Shown here piece by piece: positions 16,390 to 25,649 of a DNA stretch of 64,000 nucleotides. The stretch is from NCBI RefSeq assembly GCF_001715295.1, contig NZ_MDKB01000005.1, positions 497,645 through 561,644 of the forward strand, in the 5' to 3' direction. The DNA comes from Streptomyces griseus. GTDB taxonomy: Bacteria > Actinomycetota > Actinomycetes > Streptomycetales > Streptomycetaceae. Position 1 is the stretch's first letter. Every line of letters begins with the position of its first letter. Under the pieces are notes generated by a model, which was given only the letters and a program-made list of their open reading frames with translations, was not told the origin of the DNA and made no database searches. Position numbers and translations under genes: made by a program.

Positions 16390-17880
16390 ATGAATGACGA
16401 CGCTTCACAGGCCCAGGACCGCACCCATGCCCCGGACCAGGACCACCACACCCCGGACGACGGCTCGCTGAGCCGCCGTTCGGTGCTTCGCACCACGGCC
16501 GGAGCGGCCGGTGCGGCCGGGATCGCCGGAACCGGTCTCGGTCTCGGCGGACTCGGAAGCGGTACGGCGTCGGCGGCTGACCGCCGTCCGGCCGACGCCG
16601 TAGAGCCCGCCCCCGAATCAGCCCCCGCCCGCCAGGGCGCGACGATGGCCGGGGTGCCCTTCGACCGGCGCTCCACCGTTCGGGTCGGCATCGTCGGGCT
16701 CGGCAATCGCGGCGGCAGCATGATCGATCTGTTCCTCGCCGTTCCCGGCGTCCGGGTCGTGGCCGTCTGCGACCCCGTGAAGACCAAGGCCGAGCGGGCG
16801 GCCGCGAAGGTGACGGCGGCAGGGCAACCGGCGCCCGCCGTGTACACCAAGGGGGAGGACGACTACGAGAACCTGTGCAAGCGCGGGGACATCGACTTCG
16901 TCTACGTGGCGACGCCCTGGGACTTCCACTTCGAGATGGCGAAGACCGCCATGCTCAACGGCAAGCACGTCGGCGTCGAGTGCCCGATCGCCCTGCGGCT
17001 CGACCAGCTCTGGGAGCTGGTCGATCTTTCGGAGCGGACGCGGCGGCACTGCATGCAGTTGGAGAACTGCTGCTACGGCCGCAACGAGATGCGGGTGCTG
17101 CGCATGGCACACGCGGGTCTCTTCGGCGACCTGCTGCACGGCGCGGGCGCGTACAACCACGATCTACGCGGCCTGATGTTCGATCCCGACTATTACGAAG
17201 GCCCCTGGCGGCGGTTGTGGCACACCCGGCTGCGCGGGGATCTGTACCCCAACCACGGGTTCGGGCCGGTGGCCAACTACATGGACGTCAACCGGGGGGA
17301 CCGAGCGGTGAGCATCACGAGCGTCGGCTCCCCCGCCCTCGGCCTGGCCGAGTACCGCCGGAAGCACATGCCGGCCGGGGACCCGAGCTGGAAGGAGACG
17401 TACATCGAGAGCGACCGGACGATCAGTCTCGTCCAGACGGCCAAGGGCCGGGTGATCCGCCTCGAACACGACGTGTCGACGCCTCACCCGTACTCACGCA
17501 TCAACAGTCTCGGCGGTACGAAGGGCGTGTTCGAGGACTACCCGGCGCGGATCTACCTCGAGCCCGATCACACGAACGACCAGTGGGCGGACTTCTCCGC
17601 GTACGCGGACTGGGACCACTGGCTGTGGAAGGAGCACGCCAACCCGCCCGGTGGCCACGGCGGAATGGACTACATGCTGGTCTTCCGGCTCATGCAGTGC
17701 ATACGCCTCGGGCTCGCGCCGGACTTCGACGTGTACGACGCGGCCACCTGGACCGCTCCGGTGCCGTTGAGCCACCTCTCCATCAAGGCCAAGGGCGCGC
17801 CGCAGCCGATCCCGGACTTCACCCGCGGCGAGTGGAGGAAGGCGCGCTCGGGCATGGACTCCGTCAAGCCCGCGGAGTAG
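16390..17880 (+). CDS. Tat-exported Gfo/Idh/MocA oxidoreductase, GH109-like
   Basis: A 496-residue protein preceded by a near-perfect AGGAGG. A Tat signal is at about residues 35-65 (SRRSVLRTTAGAAGAAG, then an ASA cleavage site). The mature enzyme begins its NAD-binding Rossmann fold at about residue 98 (RVGIVGLGNRGGSMIDLF), followed by DFVYVATPWDFH and GKHVGVECPIAL, as in GH109 alpha-N-acetylgalactosaminidases, which use bound NAD in a redox-assisted glycosidase cycle. It likely acts outside the cell with its cofactor loaded before Tat export. A plain dehydrogenase role is the alternative. It is monocistronic. Confidence 0.85.
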   Translation: MNDDASQAQDRTHAPDQDHHTPDDGSLSRRSVLRTTAGAAGAAGIAGTGLGLGGLGSGTASAADRRPADAVEPAPESAPARQGATMAGVPFDRRSTVRVGIVGLGNRGGSMIDLFLAVPGVRVVAVCDPVKTKAERAAAKVTAAGQPAPAVYTKGEDDYENLCKRGDIDFVYVATPWDFHFEMAKTAMLNGKHVGVECPIALRLDQLWELVDLSERTRRHCMQLENCCYGRNEMRVLRMAHAGLFGDLLHGAGAYNHDLRGLMFDPDYYEGPWRRLWHTRLRGDLYPNHGFGPVANYMDVNRGDRAVSITSVGSPALGLAEYRRKHMPAGDPSWKETYIESDRTISLVQTAKGRVIRLEHDVSTPHPYSRINSLGGTKGVFEDYPARIYLEPDHTNDQWADFSAYADWDHWLWKEHANPPGGHGGMDYMLVFRLMQCIRLGLAPDFDVYDAATWTAPVPLSHLSIKAKGAPQPIPDFTRGEWRKARSGMDSVKPAE

Positions 17881-17912
17881 GGCCGTGAGGTATCCGCAAC
17901 CGGCGGCGCCCC

Positions 17913-18093
17913 CTAGGGCGTGTATCGAAAGTCCCGCCTGCCCGGCGGCGCCCGGCACGCACACTCGCCGCGTTGTCGGGATCGCCCCGATACATCCAGT
18001 ATCGGGGCGACCCTCCGCCTTGCGATCGCACGCACCGGACACCGCCGAGCCTGCCCTGCGGGCAGACGGCGCTACTTTCGACACACGCCCTAG
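17913..18093. mobile_element. MITE-like inverted-repeat element flanked by CTAG
   Basis: A 181-bp element (including both CTAG ends) bounded by near-identical inverted repeats: CTAGGGCGTGTATCGAAAGT on the left and the reverse complement of CTAGGGCGTGTGTCGAAAGT on the right. CTAG at both ends looks like a target-site duplication of the kind made by IS5-group elements. Inside is a perfect 12-bp hairpin, TCGCCCCGATAC/GTATCGGGGCGA, with loop ATCCA (17982-18010). No transposase is encoded, so it would have to be mobilised in trans. Confidence 0.75.
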
Positions 18094-18205
18094 CGCCACC
18101 CGACGGCACCGCCGGTCGCCGTAGAAGCATCCGCGTCACCGACCCCGTGGAGCCCTCCCCACCATGACGGGCTCCACGGGGTCGATGGATGCCCGGTGAC
18201 GGCAG

Positions 18206-18500
18206 CCCGAAGGATCGGCGGGGATGACGGGACCGTCGAATCGTCCAGAACGACCACGGGGACGGCGGAGACCGACCAAGACCACAAGGACGTCGGATAG
18301 GCCAGGGGACCACGGGGACGGCGGAGATCGGCCAGGACGACCAGGCGACGTCGGATCGGCCAAGGCCACGGGGCGACGGCCCCCGAAGGATCGGCGGGGA
18401 TCACGGAGGCTTCCCCGAAGGACCACGGAGCCACGGAGATCGGCCAAGACGACGGGACCGTCGAATCGTCCAGAACGACCACGGGGACGGCGGAGATCGG
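18206..18500. repeat. Mosaic noncoding direct-repeat block
   Basis: A 46-bp segment is perfectly repeated at 18226-18271 and 18451-18496. A 20-bp segment is repeated at 18206-18225 and 18382-18401, and the 19-mer ACCACGGGGACGGCGGAGA occurs three times (including near 18307). The intervening DNA is built from related GGCC/GATCGGCC fragments. Open frames across it in either direction translate to low-complexity sequence and match no family I know, so it is treated as noncoding. It lies between the MITE and the ABC operon. Confidence 0.75.
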
Positions 18501-18727
18501 CCCGGGCCACGGGCACGTCGGCCGCGCGAGGGCGACGGCTTCACGGATCGGCGCAAGGCTTCACGGAACGGCGCCGTTCGGCCTGCCCGCCGTCGGGGAC
18601 CTCCGCCGCCCCGGCGCCGATTAATCACTTGCCCCGGACGGGTGCGGGACGCCAACCTTGCACGGTTTGCACCCCCTGTTCCACGAGGCCTGCCACAGAC
18701 CTCCGCCCTTCCGATCCTTGGGACGTC

Positions 18728-20659
18728 ATGCAGATTCGCGATCTTCCGTACTCGGATCCCGGCGACCCCGATGTCCGTTCAGGCCCGCGCTTCCTCCTCT
18801 GGCTCGGGCGTGGTCAGCTCACCGGCCAGCTCAAGTCCCTCTCCTGGGGACTGCTGCACCAGTGCTCGATCGCCGGCCTGCCGCTCGCCGTCGGCCTCGC
18901 GGTCCAGGCCGTCGTCGAACGCTCCGGCCGGGGCCTGGCCCTCGCCGGAGCGCTCATCGTGCTCCTGGGCATCCTCATCGCGGTGGGTGACACGATGCTC
19001 CACCGCACGGCGGTCACCAACTGGATCACCGCCGCGGCGCGTGTCCAGCAGTTGCTGGCCCGCAAGACCGCCGAGCTCGGCTCGGTACTGACCCGGCGCG
19101 TCGCGGCGGGCGAGGTCGTCGCCGTCTCCACGGGTGATGTCGAGAAGATCGGGTGGTTCGTCGAGGCGCTGTCGCGTTTCGTGGCCGCCGCCGCCGCGCT
19201 CGTCCTGATCTGCGTCGGGCTCGTCCTCTACCTGCCCTCGCTCGGGGTACTGGTGGCCATCGCCGTGCCCCTCCTCGCCCTGGCCGTCCTGCCGCTGCTC
19301 CCCCGGGCCACCCACCGTGCCGACCTGCAGCGCGAGAAGGCGGGCCGGGCCACCGAACTCGCGTCCGACACCGTCGCCGGGCTTCGGGTGCTGCGCGGCA
19401 TCGGCGGGGAGGAACTGTTCCTGGGCCGCTACCGGCGTGCCTCCCAGGAGGTACGCGAGGCAGCCGTGCGCAGCGCGCGGATGTGGGCGCTCATCTCGGC
19501 GGTCCAGGTCTTCCTTCCCGGCGTCCTGCTGATCTCCCTGGTCTGGTACGGGGCGACGCTGGCCCGCGACGGCCGGATCGAGGTGGGCCAGCTGGTCACC
19601 GTGTACAGCGCGGCCACCCTGATGCTCTTCCCCTTGCGGCACTTCGAGGAGATCGCCATGGCGTACTCCTTCTCCCGGCCCTCCGCGCAGCGCGCGGTCC
19701 GGGTGCTGTCGCTGCGGCGCAGCGCCCGGCCCCCGACGATGGACGCGGCGCCCGAGGGTGATCTGTACGACCCGGTGACCGGGCTGATGGCTCCTCGGGG
19801 CCTGTTCACCGCCGTGGTCTGCGGTGACCCGGACGAGGCGGGACGGCTGGCCGAACGTCTCGGCGGGCACGCCGACACAGAGGACGGGCCCTCCACCGAG
19901 GCCGAGGCCCCGTCCCCCACCGAGGCCGAGAAAGCGGCACACGCCGGCCCGGAGCAGACCTCCGACGCCGGGGCGGGTGACGCGCCGCAGCCGGTCCCGT
20001 CGGTGCTGCTCGGCGGCGTACCGCTGGACGAGTTGCCGCTCGCGTCCGCGCGGGCCGCGGTGCTGGTCCAGGACAAGGACCCCGTGCTGCTCTCCGGCAC
20101 GCTGCGGGAGCTGCTCGACGTACCGTCCTCCGGGGCGGTCACCGCCGAGGACGCGCTGGCCGCCGCCCGATGCGGGGACGTGCTGAGTGCGCTGGCCCAG
20201 GCGTCCGTCGACACGGACGGCGACCCCATGCGTACCCGGATCACCGAACGCGGCCGGTCCCTGTCCGGCGGGCAGCGCCAGCGGCTGGCGCTGGCCCGTT
20301 CCCTGGTCACCGACCCGGAGGCGCTGGTCCTGGACGAGCCGACGTCGGCCGTCGACTCGCACACGGAGGCCCAGGTCGCCGTCGGCATCAAGCAGCTGCG
20401 CACGGGGCGCACGACGGTGGCGTTCGCCTCGTCCCCGTTGCTGCTGGACTGCGCCGACCGTGTGGTGCTGGTCCACGGGGGAACGGTCGTGGCGGTCGGA
20501 ACCCATCGCGAACTGCTGCGGCGGGAGCCGCGCTACCGGGCGGTGGTGACCCGGGAGACGGATGACGAGGCGGCGGCTCGCGCCGCGTCCGGGGATCTCG
20601 CCGGGATCGACGCGCTGCGGTCGGCCGAGGCGATCGAGGAAATCGAGGAGAGGGCATGA
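18728..20659 (+). CDS. ABC exporter half with degenerate ATP-binding motif (heterodimer subunit A)
   Basis: A 643-residue fused permease-ATPase. The transmembrane domain (about residues 30-300) has clear hydrophobic helices (LPLAVGLAVQAVVE, VGDTML-flanked, ALVLICVGLVLYLPSLGVLV). In the ATPase half Walker A is lost: where GxxGxGKS should be, the sequence reads VVCGDPDEAGRLAERLGG, followed by an acidic Glu/Pro/Ala linker of about 45 residues. The signature LSGGQRQRLALAR and Walker B LVLDEPTSAVD are perfect, but the H-loop His is replaced (AFASSP). It therefore donates a good signature motif but cannot bind ATP canonically. The next gene overlaps by 4 bases and carries the reciprocal defects. 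The ATG is family-consistent; an open frame extends upstream through the repeat block but is not coding-like. Confidence 0.9.
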   Translation: MQIRDLPYSDPGDPDVRSGPRFLLWLGRGQLTGQLKSLSWGLLHQCSIAGLPLAVGLAVQAVVERSGRGLALAGALIVLLGILIAVGDTMLHRTAVTNWITAAARVQQLLARKTAELGSVLTRRVAAGEVVAVSTGDVEKIGWFVEALSRFVAAAAALVLICVGLVLYLPSLGVLVAIAVPLLALAVLPLLPRATHRADLQREKAGRATELASDTVAGLRVLRGIGGEELFLGRYRRASQEVREAAVRSARMWALISAVQVFLPGVLLISLVWYGATLARDGRIEVGQLVTVYSAATLMLFPLRHFEEIAMAYSFSRPSAQRAVRVLSLRRSARPPTMDAAPEGDLYDPVTGLMAPRGLFTAVVCGDPDEAGRLAERLGGHADTEDGPSTEAEAPSPTEAEKAAHAGPEQTSDAGAGDAPQPVPSVLLGGVPLDELPLASARAAVLVQDKDPVLLSGTLRELLDVPSSGAVTAEDALAAARCGDVLSALAQASVDTDGDPMRTRITERGRSLSGGQRQRLALARSLVTDPEALVLDEPTSAVDSHTEAQVAVGIKQLRTGRTTVAFASSPLLLDCADRVVLVHGGTVVAVGTHRELLRREPRYRAVVTRETDDEAAARAASGDLAGIDALRSAEAIEEIEERA

Positions 20660-22446
20660 TCGGCATGATCGGCGTCGCACGCCCCGAGTACGACCCGGCC
20701 GCGCCGCAGTCGGCGACGACCCTGCCGGTGGGCACACCGGCGACCGTGCGGACGTACGTCCGCTCCCTGCTGCGGCGTCACCGGAAGCCGTTCACGGTCC
20801 TCGTCTCCGTCAACGCGATCGCGGTGATCGCCTCGATCACCGGTCCGTATCTGCTGGGCGGGCTGGTGGAGGACCTGTCGAACGGGGTCACCGACCTCCA
20901 TCTGGAGCGCACCGCGGCCGTGTTCGCGGTGGCGCTGGTCGTGCAGACCGTGTTCACGCGGACGATGCGGCTGCGTGGCGCGATGCTCGGCGAGGAGATG
21001 CTGGCCGATCTGCGCGAGGACTTCCTCGTGCGGTCGGTGGGGCTGCCGCCGGGTGTGCTGGAACGGGCGGGTACGGGGGACCTGCTGTCCAGGATCACGA
21101 CGGACATCGACCGGCTGGCCAACGCGATGCGTGAGGCGGTGCCGCAGCTGGCGATCGGCGTGGTGTGGGTCGGGCTGCTGCTCGGCGCGCTCACGGTCAC
21201 GGCCCCGCCCCTGGCCCTGGCGGTGCTGATCGCGCTGCCGGTGCTGATCATCGGCTGCCGCTGGTACTTCCGGCGGGCACCGTCCGCGTACCGCTCGGAG
21301 GCCGCCGGGTACGCGGCGGTGGCGGCGGTGCTGGCCGAGACCGTGGACGCCGGGCGGACGGTGGAGGCGCACCGGCTGGGTGCCCGCAGGATCGCGCTCT
21401 CGGACCGCAGGGTCAGGGAGTGGACGGCCTGGGAGCGGTACACCCTGTTCCTGCGCTCGGTGCTCTTCCCCGTCATCAACGCCACGTACGTGACGATCCT
21501 GGGCGCCGTGCTGCTCATCGGCGGCTGGTTCGTGCTGGAGGGCTGGCTGACGGTCGGGCAGCTGACGACGGGCGCGCTGCTGGCGCAGATGATGGTCGAC
21601 CCGATCGGCCTGATCCTGCGCTGGTACGACGAGCTGCAGGTGGCCCAGGTGTCGCTGGCCAGGCTCGTCGGCGTGCGGGAGATCGAGCCGGACGCGGGTG
21701 ACGACCTGGTGGGCCCCGAGGGCCGGCAGGTGCGGGCGGACGACGTGCGCTTCGGCTACCGCGCCGGTGTGGACGTCCTGCACGAGGTGTCGCTGGACGT
21801 CGCCCCGGGTACGCGCCTGGCGCTGGTCGGCCCGTCGGGCGCGGGCAAGTCCACCCTGGGACGGCTGCTGGCCGGGATCTACGCCCCCCGTACGGGTGAG
21901 GTCACGCTCGGCGGGGCCGAGCTGTCCCGGATGACGGCGGAGCGGGTGCGGACGCACGTGGCCCTGGTCAACCAGGAGCACCACGTGTTCGTCGGTTCGC
22001 TCCGGGACAATCTACTGCTGGCCCGTACGGGCGCCGGAGACGCGGAGCTGTGGGCGTCCCTCGCGGCGGTCGACGCCGACGGCTGGGCCAGGGCCTTCGC
22101 GGACGGTCTGGACACGGAGGTCGGATCGGGCGGGCAGACGCTCACCCCGGCGCAGGCACAGCAGATCGCTCTGGCCAGGCTGGTCCTGGCGGATCCTCAC
22201 ACGCTGGTCCTCGACGAGGCCACCTCGCTGCTCGACCCCCGGGCGGCCCGGCACCTGGAGCGCTCGCTGGCCCGGGTGCTCGACGGCCGTACGGTGATCG
22301 CGATCGCGCACCGGCTGCACACGGCGCACGACGCGGACGTGATCGCGGTCGTCGAGGACGGCAGGATCAGCGAGCTGGGCAGCCACGACGAGTTGGTCTC
22401 CGCGGACGGCGCGTACGCGGCCCTCTGGCGGTCCTGGCACGGATGA
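20656..22446 (+). CDS. ABC exporter half with intact Walker motifs and degenerate signature (heterodimer subunit B)
   Basis: A 596-residue fused permease-ATPase, coupled to the previous gene by an ATGA overlap. Transmembrane helices occupy about residues 40-310. Walker A LVGPSGAGKST, Walker B LVLDEATSLLD with the catalytic Glu, and H-loop AIAHRL are intact, but the signature reads LTPAQAQQIALAR instead of LSGGQ. Paired with subunit A this leaves one complete composite ATP site (Walker motifs from B, signature from A) and one dead site, as in asymmetric heterodimeric exporters such as TM287/288 or BmrCD. The substrate is unknown. Confidence 0.92.
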   Translation: MIGMIGVARPEYDPAAPQSATTLPVGTPATVRTYVRSLLRRHRKPFTVLVSVNAIAVIASITGPYLLGGLVEDLSNGVTDLHLERTAAVFAVALVVQTVFTRTMRLRGAMLGEEMLADLREDFLVRSVGLPPGVLERAGTGDLLSRITTDIDRLANAMREAVPQLAIGVVWVGLLLGALTVTAPPLALAVLIALPVLIIGCRWYFRRAPSAYRSEAAGYAAVAAVLAETVDAGRTVEAHRLGARRIALSDRRVREWTAWERYTLFLRSVLFPVINATYVTILGAVLLIGGWFVLEGWLTVGQLTTGALLAQMMVDPIGLILRWYDELQVAQVSLARLVGVREIEPDAGDDLVGPEGRQVRADDVRFGYRAGVDVLHEVSLDVAPGTRLALVGPSGAGKSTLGRLLAGIYAPRTGEVTLGGAELSRMTAERVRTHVALVNQEHHVFVGSLRDNLLLARTGAGDAELWASLAAVDADGWARAFADGLDTEVGSGGQTLTPAQAQQIALARLVLADPHTLVLDEATSLLDPRAARHLERSLARVLDGRTVIAIAHRLHTAHDADVIAVVEDGRISELGSHDELVSADGAYAALWRSWHG

Positions 22447-22451
22447 GCGCC

Positions 22452-22492
22452 CCCCGCACCGGCCCGGAGGATACCGCCGGGCCGGTGCGGGG
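22452..22492 (+). terminator. Strong hairpin after the heterodimeric ABC operon
   Basis: A perfect 16-bp inverted repeat (CCCCGCACCGGCCCGG and its complement) with a 9-base loop begins six bases after the stop of subunit B. Confidence 0.8.
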
Positions 22493-22617
22493 ACCGGGCA
22501 CCGCCGCCGCCGTACAAGAGGCGAAGTCCACGCCCTCCGGTGAGGATGAGGAGTGACTGGCCCCGGATCCGGGGCAGGCGAGCGATGACCGCGTAAGCCC
22601 GAGAAGGGACGCACACC

Positions 22618-23979
22618 GTGGCACGACCCAGGATTCTCGTTGTCGGCGCCGGCTTTGCCGGGATCGAGTGCGTACGCCGGCTGGAACGCAGTCTCGCCCC
22701 CGGAGAGGCGGACATCACGCTCGTCACGCCGTTCTCGTACCAGCTCTACCTGCCGCTGCTCCCGCAGGTCGCCTCCGGCGTCCTGACCCCGCAGTCGGTC
22801 GCCGTCTCCCTGCGCCGGAGCCGTCGTCACCGCACCCGGATCGTGCCGGGCGGGGCCATCGGGGTGGACACCAAGGCGAAGGTCTGCGTCATCCGCAAGA
22901 TCACCGACGAGATCGTGAACGAGCCGTACGACTACCTCGTGCTGGCCGCGGGCAGCGTCACACGGACGTTCGACATCCCCGGTCTCGTGGAGAACGCCCG
23001 TGGCATGAAGACGCTGGCCGAGGCGGCGTACATCCGCGACCACGTCATCTCCCAGCTCGACCTGGCGGATGCCAGTCACGACGAGGCCGAGCGGACCTCG
23101 CGGCTCCAGTTCGTCGTGGTCGGCGGCGGTTACGCGGGCACCGAGACGGCCGCGTGTCTGCAGCGGCTCACCACCAGCGCCGTCCGGCACTACCCGCGGC
23201 TGGATCCGAAGCTGATCAAGTGGCATCTGATCGACATCGCGCCCAAGCTCATGCCCGAGCTGGGCGACAAGCTCGGGCTCAGCGCACTGGAGATCCTGCG
23301 CAAGCGGGGCATCGAGGTGTCGCTGGGGGTCTCGGTCGCCGAGGCGGGGCCCGACAAGGTGACCTTCACGGACGGCCGGGTGCTGCCCTGCCGCACGCTG
23401 ATCTGGACCGCGGGGGTGGCGGCCAGTCCGCTCGTCGCCACGCTCGACGCCGAGACGGTGCGCGGCCGGCTGGCGGTCACCCCCGAGATGTCGCTGCCCG
23501 GCGCGGACGGCGTGTTCGCGCTCGGCGACGCGGCGGCGGTCCCGGACCTGGCCAAGGGCGACGGAGCGATCTGCCCGCCCACCGCGCAGCACGCGATGCG
23601 CCAGGGGCGGGCGCTGGCCGGCAACATCATCGCCTCCCTGCGCGGCACGACGCTGCAGCCCTACGTCCACAAGGATCTGGGCCTCGTGGTGGACCTCGGT
23701 GGCAAGGACGCCGTCTCCAAGCCGCTGGGCATCGAGCTGAAGGGGCTGCCCGCGCAGGCCGTGGCGCGGGGCTACCACTGGTCGGCGCTCCGGACCAACG
23801 TGGCCAAGACCCGGGTGCTGACCAACTGGATGCTGAACGCGATCGCCGGGGACGACTTCGTGCGGACGGGCTTCCAGGCCCGGCAGCCCGCGACCCTGCG
23901 GGACTTCGAGTACACGGACGCCTACCTCACCGCGGAACAGATCCACGCGCGCACCGCGTCTGCGGGCGGGCACGGCTGA
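22618..23979 (+). CDS. NAD(P)/FAD-dependent oxidoreductase, type II NADH dehydrogenase-like
   Basis: A 453-residue flavoprotein of the NDH-2 family. FAD-binding ILVVGAGFAGIEC is at residues 6-18, NAD(P)-binding FVVVGGGYAGTETA lies around 164-177, and the FAD-closing GVFALGDAAAVPD is near 300. NDH-2 enzymes are monotopic inner-membrane proteins that pass electrons from NADH to menaquinone without proton pumping. A hydrophobic C-terminal anchor is not obvious, so it could be a soluble relative. The GTG start follows AAGGGAC. It is monocistronic and convergent with a ligase gene across a strong hairpin. Confidence 0.88.
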   Translation: MARPRILVVGAGFAGIECVRRLERSLAPGEADITLVTPFSYQLYLPLLPQVASGVLTPQSVAVSLRRSRRHRTRIVPGGAIGVDTKAKVCVIRKITDEIVNEPYDYLVLAAGSVTRTFDIPGLVENARGMKTLAEAAYIRDHVISQLDLADASHDEAERTSRLQFVVVGGGYAGTETAACLQRLTTSAVRHYPRLDPKLIKWHLIDIAPKLMPELGDKLGLSALEILRKRGIEVSLGVSVAEAGPDKVTFTDGRVLPCRTLIWTAGVAASPLVATLDAETVRGRLAVTPEMSLPGADGVFALGDAAAVPDLAKGDGAICPPTAQHAMRQGRALAGNIIASLRGTTLQPYVHKDLGLVVDLGGKDAVSKPLGIELKGLPAQAVARGYHWSALRTNVAKTRVLTNWMLNAIAGDDFVRTGFQARQPATLRDFEYTDAYLTAEQIHARTASAGGHG

Positions 23980-24013
23980 ACCGGCCGGTCGTCCTCGGTC
24001 CGTGCCGCGGCTC

Positions 24014-24039
24014 CGGCCCCCGCCCCCGGGCGGGGGCCG
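24014..24039. terminator. Bidirectional terminator
   Basis: A perfect 12-bp stem (CGGCCCCCGCCC/GGGCGGGGGCCG) with a 2-base centre lies between the convergent NDH-2-like and DNA ligase genes. Confidence 0.8.
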
Positions 24040-24042
24040 CCG

Positions 24043-25578
24043 TCATGTCTGCCGTGACAGCACCGTCTCGACGGTGTCCGCCTCCTGCGACGGCTTGTCC
24101 TCGCGGTAGCTCAGCACCCGGGCGAAGCGCAGGGTGACCCCCGCCGGGTAGCGGGTGGAGCGCTGCAGCCCGTCGTAGGCGATCTCCACGACGAGTTCCG
24201 GACGCACGGTCACCACGTGCCCGTCGTCGCCGGTGGACAGCTCCTGGAGCCGTTCGGTCTGCCAGGCGAGCATGGTGTCCGTCAGCCCCTTGAAGGTCTT
24301 GCCGAGCATCACGAACGAGCCGTCCTCCCGCCGCGCCCCCAGGTGCAGGTTGGACAGTTTCCCGGTGCGCCTGCCGTGGCCCCACTCGGCGGCGAGTACC
24401 ACGAGATCCAGGGTGTGCACGGGTTTCACCTTCAGCCAGGACGCACCGCGCCGGCCCGCGCTGTAGGGCGCGGACTCCCCCTTGACCACCACGCCCTCGT
24501 GTCCCCGGGCCAGGGTCTCCTGGAAGAACGCCACGGCGGCCTCGCGCGCCGCACCGTCCGAGGGGTCCGTCACGGTGACGCGCCGCACCCGCATCGGTGC
24601 GGGCACCAGCGCGGCCAGTTCGGCGTGCCGCTCGGCGGAGGGGAGGTCCAGGAGTTCGCGTCCGTCCACGGCGAGGACGTCGAAGAAGACGGGGCTGACG
24701 GGGATCGCCGCGGCGGCGGCCGCCACGTCGCGGCGCGACCCCACCCGCGAGGCGGTCTCCTGGAACGGGCGAGGTCTGCCGTCCTCGTCGAGAGCGAGGA
24801 CCTCGCCGTCCAGGACGAAGCTGGCGGCGCGGAAACCGGCGGCCGTGGTGACCAGTTCGGGCAGCCGGTCGGTGATGTCGTCGAGCGTCCGGGTGTAGAC
24901 CCGCACCCTGGGGCCGTCCCGGTGCACCTGCACCCGGACGCCGTCCAGCTTCTCCTCGACGGCGCAGGGACCCAGCTTGTCGAGGGCCTCGGTCACGGAG
25001 CGTGCGGTGTGCGCCAGCATCGGCAGGACCGGCCGGCCGACGGTGAGCCGGAAGGCGGCGAGCGCTCCCGGGCCGTCCGCGAGCAGCGCCCGGGCGACGG
25101 CCTGCAACGAGCCGCCCAGCATCACGGCGCGCCGCACGTCGGCGGGGAGCGCCCCGGTGGCGGCGGCCAGGGCGTCGACCGCCACGGCGTCCAGCGCTCC
25201 CTGGCGTACCTCGCCGGTGAGCAGGCTCCGGAGGAAGTGCTGTTCCTCCGCGGTGGCGGCCGCCAGGAGCCGCTGGAGGCGTTCCCTGCGGGCGGCCTGG
25301 GAGCCCGGTCCGGTGAGTGCCCCGATCGCCGAGAGTTCCGCGTCGGTCCCGGCCACGGTCAGCGAGGGCGTGTCCGCGGGTGCCACCGGATCGCCCAGGG
25401 CGCTCCACCCGATGCCGAGCCGCCCCTGGGGGAGGCGTCCGGCGAGGTAGGGGATGACGATCGGGACGTCGTCGGGCCCGGTCTCCCGGAAGAGCCCGGC
25501 CAGCAGACCGGTCTTCCGGGTCCGCGCCGACGCCGCGGCGACCTCCAGGGACACGTGGGCGAGCCGGGCGAGCAGCAT
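24043..25578 (-). CDS. ATP-dependent DNA ligase
   Basis: A 511-residue ligase of the actinobacterial LigB type. An N-terminal helical DNA-binding domain (about residues 1-180) precedes the nucleotidyltransferase core with the adenylated lysine Lys210 in motif I (CAVEEKLDGVRVQ), motif III FVLDGEVLALDE, motif IV GHEGVVVKG and motif V SWLKVKPVHTLDL, then an OB-fold (about 400-505). It joins nicked duplex DNA using ATP, a repair or accessory role beside the NAD-dependent LigA. It stands alone, with no Ku or polymerase domain nearby. Confidence 0.93.
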   Translation of the reverse strand: MLLARLAHVSLEVAAASARTRKTGLLAGLFRETGPDDVPIVIPYLAGRLPQGRLGIGWSALGDPVAPADTPSLTVAGTDAELSAIGALTGPGSQAARRERLQRLLAAATAEEQHFLRSLLTGEVRQGALDAVAVDALAAATGALPADVRRAVMLGGSLQAVARALLADGPGALAAFRLTVGRPVLPMLAHTARSVTEALDKLGPCAVEEKLDGVRVQVHRDGPRVRVYTRTLDDITDRLPELVTTAAGFRAASFVLDGEVLALDEDGRPRPFQETASRVGSRRDVAAAAAAIPVSPVFFDVLAVDGRELLDLPSAERHAELAALVPAPMRVRRVTVTDPSDGAAREAAVAFFQETLARGHEGVVVKGESAPYSAGRRGASWLKVKPVHTLDLVVLAAEWGHGRRTGKLSNLHLGARREDGSFVMLGKTFKGLTDTMLAWQTERLQELSTGDDGHVVTVRPELVVEIAYDGLQRSTRYPAGVTLRFARVLSYREDKPSQEADTVETVLSRQT

Positions 25579-25649
25579 GGGTCCATGGTGCTACACCGCG
25601 GCCGCTCGTGGCTGCGGGCGCACCGTGCGCCGGAGAGCCGAGCGGGCGG

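Noticed and set aside
18224..18727. N-terminal extension of ABC subunit A through the repeat block
   Set aside because: The frame is open but encodes Arg/Pro/Gly low complexity from direct repeats; the family start is the ATG at 18728.
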